A DNA stretch of 64,000 bases from contig CM074698.1 of assembly GCA_037367355.1 (NCBI GenBank), forward strand, positions 3,224,001-3,288,000. Reading direction: 5' to 3'. The notes under the pieces are model-generated. The model saw only the letters and a program-made list of their open reading frames with translations. It was not told where the DNA came from and did not search any database. Below, in pieces: positions 58,109 through 64,000 of the stretch (its first letter is position 1; every line of letters starts with the position of its first letter). The translations under genes were made by a program, and so were the position numbers. The DNA is from Neoscytalidium dimidiatum (taxonomy: Eukaryota > Ascomycota > Dothideomycetes > Botryosphaeriales > Botryosphaeriaceae).

Positions 58109-60836
58109 ATGGCGGACGACCTGCAGCGCGTCAACACCATTCTCCTTGACATCGGTAAGTTCTTTGTTTTGGCTGCAAAAAAAATTTTGCGCTGCCCGAC
58201 TTCGGAAGGCAGCGCTGCCACACCGACATTCGGCTCTCCAGTTCCAGTCCCTGGTCACCTCGACTACCGCGAGCACTTCATGCAGGCGCCTGCCGTGTGC
58301 GGCTCAAACGCTTTGCTTGCATTGATCCGGCCTGCGGGTTCTGCTCGACTTCACGACCGTCGCTGACCCGGTTCCTCTAGAGGGCACTGTTTGCTCAATC
58401 TCATTCGTTAGGGAACGCCTGGTAAGCATTGTTCCTTATCGATCTTGTATCTCAATTTTTTTTTTTGTCTGTCATCCGGACGTTGGTCCGCATTTTCCCT
58501 GGTCTCCTTCACCCACGTGCACCAACCCGACTATTCGCGAGGGTTGTCCAGCATACCGCCGATAGAGGCCTATTCCTACCACACCTCTTCACCGCCGTTG
58601 TGACGCGAGAAGCTCCCCCGACAAGCAAAATGGACACACTGCAAGAGAATCCACCGTGCTTGATCTTTGAAGCAAAACAAGCGCTGGCTATTCGACTGGA
58701 CGCATGAGTGCCGGCAAAGAACGCGTTTGACGTCCCAGCGAATATCTCAGATCCGTTTCGTCTAGGCTTGCTCAAGCCAGCGAGTGGTCTTGGAACTGAA
58801 ACAGTCCTCACCATGGGTGGTAGGTGTGGGCCTCGATGAGGTAGTCCCAACGGCCACACTTGTTTCGCTTCTCATTGCTTTTCTCTCCCATGCTCCGATC
58901 AAGCAATGCCAAGAACGGCGCTGTGAGAGAGCAATTGTCCAGACCGCTCGCAGACAGACGAGGCCCGTTCGCGGATTGTCACATTCGAAGATCTGGGCTG
59001 AGATGGGTTGAAGTGAGTATTTGCACGCAGAAGCTGTGACCTTGTCTCCGCTTCTGTGTGATAATTATTCCTTCGATCCCGCTTGGTATTCTCATCGTTG
59101 CGAGCTGCCAGACCTGTCATGCACCGTTCCTAGTCGGCGATCATGAGCATCTTCGGGTTCGCTTCGCGACAAGTATTCCCCCCTTCGTGAGACGACTCGT
59201 GGCCTCAATACTCTATCTGATTTTTCGGTTTATGCCGGTATCTGGCGGCTGGAAACGCGTCCTATCAATGCCGGCTGTCTATCACTCGGCGTTCCAACCA
59301 CTTCATGGGCATGGAGAGAGGGCCGCCGGACCCCCTTTATTTTCCGACCAATAATGCCGTCATCCACTCATCCGTTTTGCGTTATCATTTTCGCAACTCT
59401 CCTGCCGTGCACCGGGGTGCGAGACGTAAGGGGTGATTGTTGCGCAAGAACTTATGGCATTTGCCCCTCAATCCGAGATGAACAACCGTGAATAGCCTCG
59501 TTGCACAGATACTGCGGAGCTGGTGGAGTTCACCGGTCGCTACTGCTGCGTGCGCCCGTCGGGATCATTCGACGGTCTGAGAGACCACCTCGCTCCCCGG
59601 TGCACGATACCGTTGGGGAAGATTCGTCGCTTCAGTTTTGAGATACGGTGTTTGCTCTGGCAAAGCGCTTACGCAAGTGTGCAGTTTCCGTACGCAATTG
59701 AGGTCCTCCCTGAGACCGCAGCCACCAAATGGGACGACGCCGAGTTCAAGAGTTACGTGGAGGCTTTCCCAGAGATTGCTCAGAAGTCGGCCAAAACATT
59801 CTCCGATTATGCGATCAATCTCATGAAACAAGACTCCAAGGTCCCCTATCTGAAGAAGTTGCAAGGTACGTAACCTGGCGCTGAGCGATGCCGTCACACA
59901 CGCGCGTAGGGCGGATACGTGGCAGGCGGCCTGAGCAACAGGCTAGCGTTGTTTGCGACATCGGTCCGTTTACAGCGTGACCTCTAAGGCACCGACCGTT
60001 TCGGGCAATGCTATCAGCATATCCCCCGCACCCAAGCACAGATCGGCAGCCCAAGAGGGGACCGCAAGTGGATCGGACAGCTCACGCGCATTGGTGTGCA
60101 GGTTATCTCTGGAAGAACGGTTGGAACACCGGTGCCTTTGTCGCGCCACTGTACCCTGACGTTGTGCCTGAGCTTCGACGATGGCATGCGGAGGGGAAAC
60201 AGATCGCCATCTTCTCCTCCGGGAGTGTGGACGCTCAGAAGCTTTTGTTCGGCCACGTCGGCACTGCTGAGGAGACCGGTGATCAAGCTGCCGACAACGA
60301 GGTCGTCACGGAAAGCTCGGAGAAGAAGCGCAAGTCGGATGAAGCTGCCAGCGAAGAGCCATCGACGGATGCGGAGGACGGTGTAGACGAGCGACCAGCG
60401 AAGAAGACCAAGGCATCTGAGCCTGTAGCCGATCCTCCAGCGAAGCTTCCAGCCGTACAGCAAAGCAAGCACGAGGTCCACCGTCCCTTTCTCGGTGAGG
60501 ATATCAACGACCTGATTGTGGACTACTTCGACACGCAGAACGCTGGCCCGAAGCAGGAGGCTGCCAGCTATGCGAAGATCGCGGCGGCGCTGGACAAGCC
60601 ATGCAATGAGATCCTCTTCCTGAGTGACAACGTGAAAGGTATGTGTTTGTACCTCATTGGGGTGAATGGGAAGCCTAGCCGCTTAACTCCATGCAGAGGT
60701 CAAGGCCGCGCTCGAAGCCGGCATGAAGTCTTTGGTTATCGACCGCCCGGGTAATGAGCCCCTGTCGGAAGACGATCGCAGGACTTTTACCGTCCATACG
60801 AGCTTCAAAGACATCCCCCTCCTGGACAAAGCCTAA
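58109..60836 (+). CDS. UTR4: Enolase-phosphatase E1 (acireductone synthase, Utr4)
   Basis: Five exons (58109-58154, 58381-58421, 59685-59865, 60102-60638, 60697-60836) give 314 residues. This HAD-superfamily enzyme converts 2,3-diketo-5-methylthiopentyl-1-phosphate to acireductone in the methionine salvage pathway. Evidence is LLDIEGTVCSISFVR (DxEGT motif, Asp14 and Glu16) assembled from exons 1 and 2, then LFPYAIEVLP, YLKKLQGYLWKNGW across an intron, IAIFSSGSVDAQKLLFGH, DYFDTQNAGPKQEAASY and LFLSDNVKEVKAALEAGMKS. A Lys/Glu-rich insert of about 80 residues with KKRK and KKTK clusters lies between LLFGH and the DYFDT motif, where homologues have a short loop. Introns are 226, 1263, 236 and 58 nt, long for this genome. 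Cytosol and nucleus are the known sites in yeast. Confidence 0.92.
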
Positions 60837-61470
60837 GCCTGTCCAGTCACACGATAAGATCGCTGCGGGTTGCGTCAGTGGAGGTGTGTTGTTGCTGTCT
60901 CCAGAGCTTCCAGCCCCCGCATAGCAGCAAATGGCTGGAAAGGAGGCAGGAGCGTCTAAAGCTGCGGAGTCTATCTCCATACCTAGAAGCCGAAGATGGT
61001 GTCTAGAGCTGTGTGGCGCGAGCCTATCCGAAAGTTTAAAACGAAACGAATTCGGGTTCGGGTGGCCGAACCCTGGTAGAAAAAAGCTACTTGCTCAACA
61101 ACTCTTATGCCGTGATTCGCAAACATTCATGCAAATTATCAAAGCTCGAAATTCTATTGCCCAACCGTCCCGAAATAGTGAAAAAAAAAAAAAAGAAACG
61201 GTTGGCGCCTCGCATATATGAGCACGTATGAGAACATACTTTAGCCTTAACGGGAATATTCAGGCAAATGCTCACCTGTAAGCAGGAATGTGCCTAATCG
61301 GTCAGGTTTCAAATCACGTGCTCCCGTAACTGCCGTCCATCAAGCGCGCGCTACGACGCGAACTACAACTCCCACGTTCCCAAACCTCGTCACCATGAAA
61401 CCCGCAACGCAGCAGCAAGCCACCATCGCAGCAGCCAAACTCACCCCGCCATGCCGCCACCCCCGCCAAA
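60837..61470. other. Intergenic region upstream of SWS1-like gene
   Basis: 634 bp with an A run at 61182-61195 and the presumed promoter of the next gene. No other gene seen. Confidence 0.5.
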
Positions 61471-62901
61471 ATGTCGCATGAGGCCGAAGAAACCGCGCAG
61501 GAGCTCGAACAAGAACAGAAGCTGCAGCAAGAGCACCATCAACAGGCGCCACGACGCCAACCCCTCCCCACGCCGCGAGCCTTCCTGACGGACCTACTCC
61601 AGTCGCTGCCGGGACGAGCGGGCGAGCAGCACGATGGCGTCACAGCACGTGGAGGAGACCCAATGGCGGCGCCGCGGACATCGACGACGACTCGCGCTTC
61701 TGCTGCGGCCCACGGTTCTGGAACGAACATCGCCAACCACTCTCTCCGCGCTCTGCAGGGTAAGGACCGAAACGTCTTCCTCACGCTGCACGTTCTGTTC
61801 CCGAACGAGTTCCTGCCGGCGCTTGACCTGCTAGACCGCGGCTTGGTGACGCGGTTCCTCGTCGTTGGCGGGACGCTGCGGCAAGAAGCATCATCGCGGG
61901 AACTCCAATCGCTTGCAACGGCCAGAGAAGCAGCGTTTGCGAGAGGCACTACTACTGCTGCTGCTGCTGTTGCTGTACCGGATAACAATTCTGCAGCGGG
62001 CGCAGTATCGAATCGCCAAGAGGAGGGGCACGCAGCCGACACAACAACGGCGCCGCCTTTACGGGCAACGTCATCATGCGCAGCTACCTCAAACCACGCA
62101 GTGGGAGTCTCAGATGTAGATAGCGGCGGGAGGAGTAGCACTAACGATAGTGATGGTGGTGTCAATAGCCCTGCCCACACCACCACCACCACCAGCACTT
62201 CTCCGCCGATCAACACCACGCACGCGACCACCCCTCCCGCACCAGAAGCGGAAGCTACGCCTCAGCCACACCCACCACCTGCAGCAGCAGTAGCAGGCAG
62301 CCCTGACCCCGCACACACCCGCCCATCAGCAGCAGCAGCAGCAGCAGCAGGAGCACCGACGCCGGCCAAGCAGCGCCGCGGCGCCGAGCAGCGGACGCCG
62401 GACGGCAGCCCCGGCGTAGCCCCAACTCTATACTACGTCCGCTCCGCCGCTGCCGCCGCCGCCCAGCAAAGCCATCAGTATCACCACCGATCGTCGCGCT
62501 ACGGTCGCAGCCACCATCGCCACGGCGCCCAGCACCACCACCACCGCTATCGTCAAGACGAAGACGAGGGCGACGGTTCCGCAGGCGACGGCGCGGCGCT
62601 CTTGTCGTCGAGCCACTACGAGGTTAGGCTGACGGCGTGGAATTGCTCGTGCCCGGCGTTCGCGTTCGCGTCCTTTCCCGCGGGGTTGTTGCCTGAGGCG
62701 GGGACGGAGTCGGATGGTGAGGGTCATGGGTTTGGTGGGCTGAGGAGGGGTGGGGAGGGTGGGCTGGTGCCGCCAGTTTGTAAGCACTTGTTGGCTTGCT
62801 TGCTGGTGGAGAGAGCGCCGGGGTTGTTTGGGCAGTGCGTTGAGGAGAGGGTTGTGGGTGTGGAGGAGGCGGCTGCGTGGGCGGCGGGGTGGGGTGGTTG
62901 A
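61471..62901 (+). CDS. Sws1/ZSWIM7-like SWIM zinc-finger protein (Shu complex) with large inserts
   Basis: A single exon of 476 residues. Sws1 joins Rad51 paralogues in the Shu complex to promote homologous recombination. The core is recognisable in pieces: FLTLHVLFPNEFLPALDLLDRGLVTRFLV (about 104-132), LYYVRSA (320-326), then the SWIM motif YEVRLTAWNCSCPAFAF (Cys392, Cys394) with VCKHLLACLLVERAPGLF (Cys437, His439), a CxC...CxH zinc site. Human SWS1 is about 140 residues. Here a Thr/Ala/Ser/His-rich stretch of about 185 residues (135-320) and a His-rich one (about 327-380) interrupt the core, with CAG-type codon repeats encoding poly-Ala near 62326-62352. The ATG at 61471 is the first in frame before the core. 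A frame-preserving intron inside an insert cannot be excluded. Confidence 0.72.
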   Translation: MSHEAEETAQELEQEQKLQQEHHQQAPRRQPLPTPRAFLTDLLQSLPGRAGEQHDGVTARGGDPMAAPRTSTTTRASAAAHGSGTNIANHSLRALQGKDRNVFLTLHVLFPNEFLPALDLLDRGLVTRFLVVGGTLRQEASSRELQSLATAREAAFARGTTTAAAAVAVPDNNSAAGAVSNRQEEGHAADTTTAPPLRATSSCAATSNHAVGVSDVDSGGRSSTNDSDGGVNSPAHTTTTTSTSPPINTTHATTPPAPEAEATPQPHPPPAAAVAGSPDPAHTRPSAAAAAAAGAPTPAKQRRGAEQRTPDGSPGVAPTLYYVRSAAAAAAQQSHQYHHRSSRYGRSHHRHGAQHHHHRYRQDEDEGDGSAGDGAALLSSSHYEVRLTAWNCSCPAFAFASFPAGLLPEAGTESDGEGHGFGGLRRGGEGGLVPPVCKHLLACLLVERAPGLFGQCVEERVVGVEEAAAWAAGWGG

Positions 62902-64000
62902 TGCGTAGAAGCCTTTCTGTGGAGAATGATTGCTTAGTATATGTAGAAGAGAAGCTGATGTGCGGGCTTGTGGGGAGGTTCGTTCCTAGTGTTCAATGCA
63001 AGTGTGCGTAGCAGAGAAAAAAGAATCTAATTTTCAGAACCAACACCTGTCTAGAAATTAACCGAAGCCAGACGTCTATGCAGTGAGGAGGGCGAGATGA
63101 CGACAGATTTACTCTTGAAAAAGCGGATCTTTCGTTGCGTCTTTATAGGAAGCATCTAAATAGCAAGATGATAGAAATGGTAATGCACATCGCAGAAACA
63201 ACCAGTGAGTCAACGCTCCTGGGCTATGTATGTGATTCTAAAGGAATGGGAGGCCTGTCTCATGCTGTTATGTCCTGTATCTATCTGTCTAAGCTTAGTG
63301 AAGATGTGAGTGGGACAGGTATTGAAGTATTCGCGAGCAAAACATGTACAGCAGGCGGTTCCCCCAGCGAAGAACCCGCTCACCGAGAACAAGCAACAGG
63401 TGCATCTATTCCATCCCTTAAGGCTAGCCATCAGGGTGTTCTCCCTGTAGCCATCAACGACTCGACTCCTCAGCTAGCTGCCTCACATTGGCGTAGGGGA
63501 GGGAACAGTGGTTAAGTGCAGCCGACCATACATCCCTAGAACCGCAGGAGGAGGGCGCGAGTTCCAGCTCGAGTTGTTTATCAGGGCACGGCTGCCAAAA
63601 AGGTGGATCCTCCGTAGAGCCTTTCTGATAGCGTGGGCTTGAAGTCCGGTGGTGTTCAGTTTTGCCTTTGGCACGATTGGTTTCTTTTTCTTTCTTCTTT
63701 TTGCTCTTTTGTTCTTCATATGCGAATCAAGAATGACCTTGATCTTTTTAGATCTACTCGAAAAGGGCGCTTCCGTGTGTGTTCGCGCGCGTGGAAGAGC
63801 TTCAGGGCTGCAGATGACGTCGTTGGGTGAAAATTTTGGAAAGAGCTGGCACCGCGAAATATCCTCAACAGCCCGTGAACAAATTCTTCACGTGTCTCCA
63901 ATAGACAACCTATCTACCAAGAGTATACCTGTCTCTTTCGCTAAAGTAAAGATTCGACTTATCGACCGAGTTTCCGTTCAAATTGATTGATCTAAGTTAA
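62902..64000. other. Right-edge region, no gene recognised
   Basis: 1.1 kb after the SWS1-like gene. Frames of up to 126 codons (63135-63515, plus) have no family similarity. A T-rich patch at 63680-63720 could belong to a 3' UTR. A gene beginning outside the window is possible. Confidence 0.4.

Noticed and set aside
61539..62231. 230-codon minus-strand open frame
   Set aside because: Antisense to the SWS1-like gene's repeat-rich insert; valine/alanine runs are the reverse of the coding repeats.
1..64000. CRISPR array, bacterial operon or prophage content
   Set aside because: No regularly spaced repeats or prokaryotic gene organisation; introns throughout show a eukaryotic nuclear genome.

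Overview
The window is nuclear DNA from a filamentous ascomycete (Pezizomycotina). I infer this from short introns (mostly 44-95 nt, GT-AG, often with CTAAC/CTGAC-like branch sites), genes on both strands without operons, and fungus-specific families (Chs7-type membrane protein, Ksp1 kinase, CRT10-like protein, NACHT-type NLR, Sws1). I cannot fix the class; Dothideomycetes is plausible but unproven. I see 20 intact or edge-truncated protein genes, one doubtful locus and one cytochrome P450 pseudogene. I placed exon borders by hand from splice signals and family sequence. For every spliced model each junction phase was checked and the total coding length divides by three.

Layout. 0-5 kb: the 3' end of a type-B carboxylesterase, an unresolved locus at 2.2-3.0 kb, and a Pex11-family peroxin (-). 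5-19.7 kb: M1 aminopeptidase (+, 11 exons), coproporphyrinogen III oxidase (+), Na+/H+ antiporter (-), CRT10-like protein (-) and a SPATA20/DUF255 thioredoxin-fold protein (+). 22.9-28.8 kb: Chs7-family membrane protein, TFIIH subunit Ssl1 and a gamma-glutamylcyclotransferase-like protein, all (+).

29.8-49 kb is more accessory in character. It holds a NACHT/ankyrin-like NLR (-), a small methyltransferase (+), an MFS sugar transporter (+), an ACC-synthase-like PLP enzyme (-) and an amidase (-). These are followed by the divergent pair Trm9 (-) and a ubiquitin hydrolase (+), then a decayed P450 (-) whose heme-ligand cysteine codon is a stop. 49-64 kb: a gene-poor 4.2 kb stretch, Ksp1-like kinase (-), enolase-phosphatase E1 (+) with unusually long introns, and an Sws1/ZSWIM7 homologue (+) swollen by low-complexity inserts.

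Most genes are unrelated housekeeping functions: heme synthesis, peroxisome division, transcription/repair, tRNA wobble modification, methionine salvage, ion homeostasis. The transporter, PLP enzyme and amidase could form a small uptake and catabolism group, but that rests on position alone. Divergent pairs with a shared upstream region are PEX11/aminopeptidase, CRT10/SPATA20, NLR/methyltransferase, TRM9/ubiquitin hydrolase and KSP1/enolase-phosphatase. I found no convincing tRNA, rRNA, CRISPR or intact transposon.
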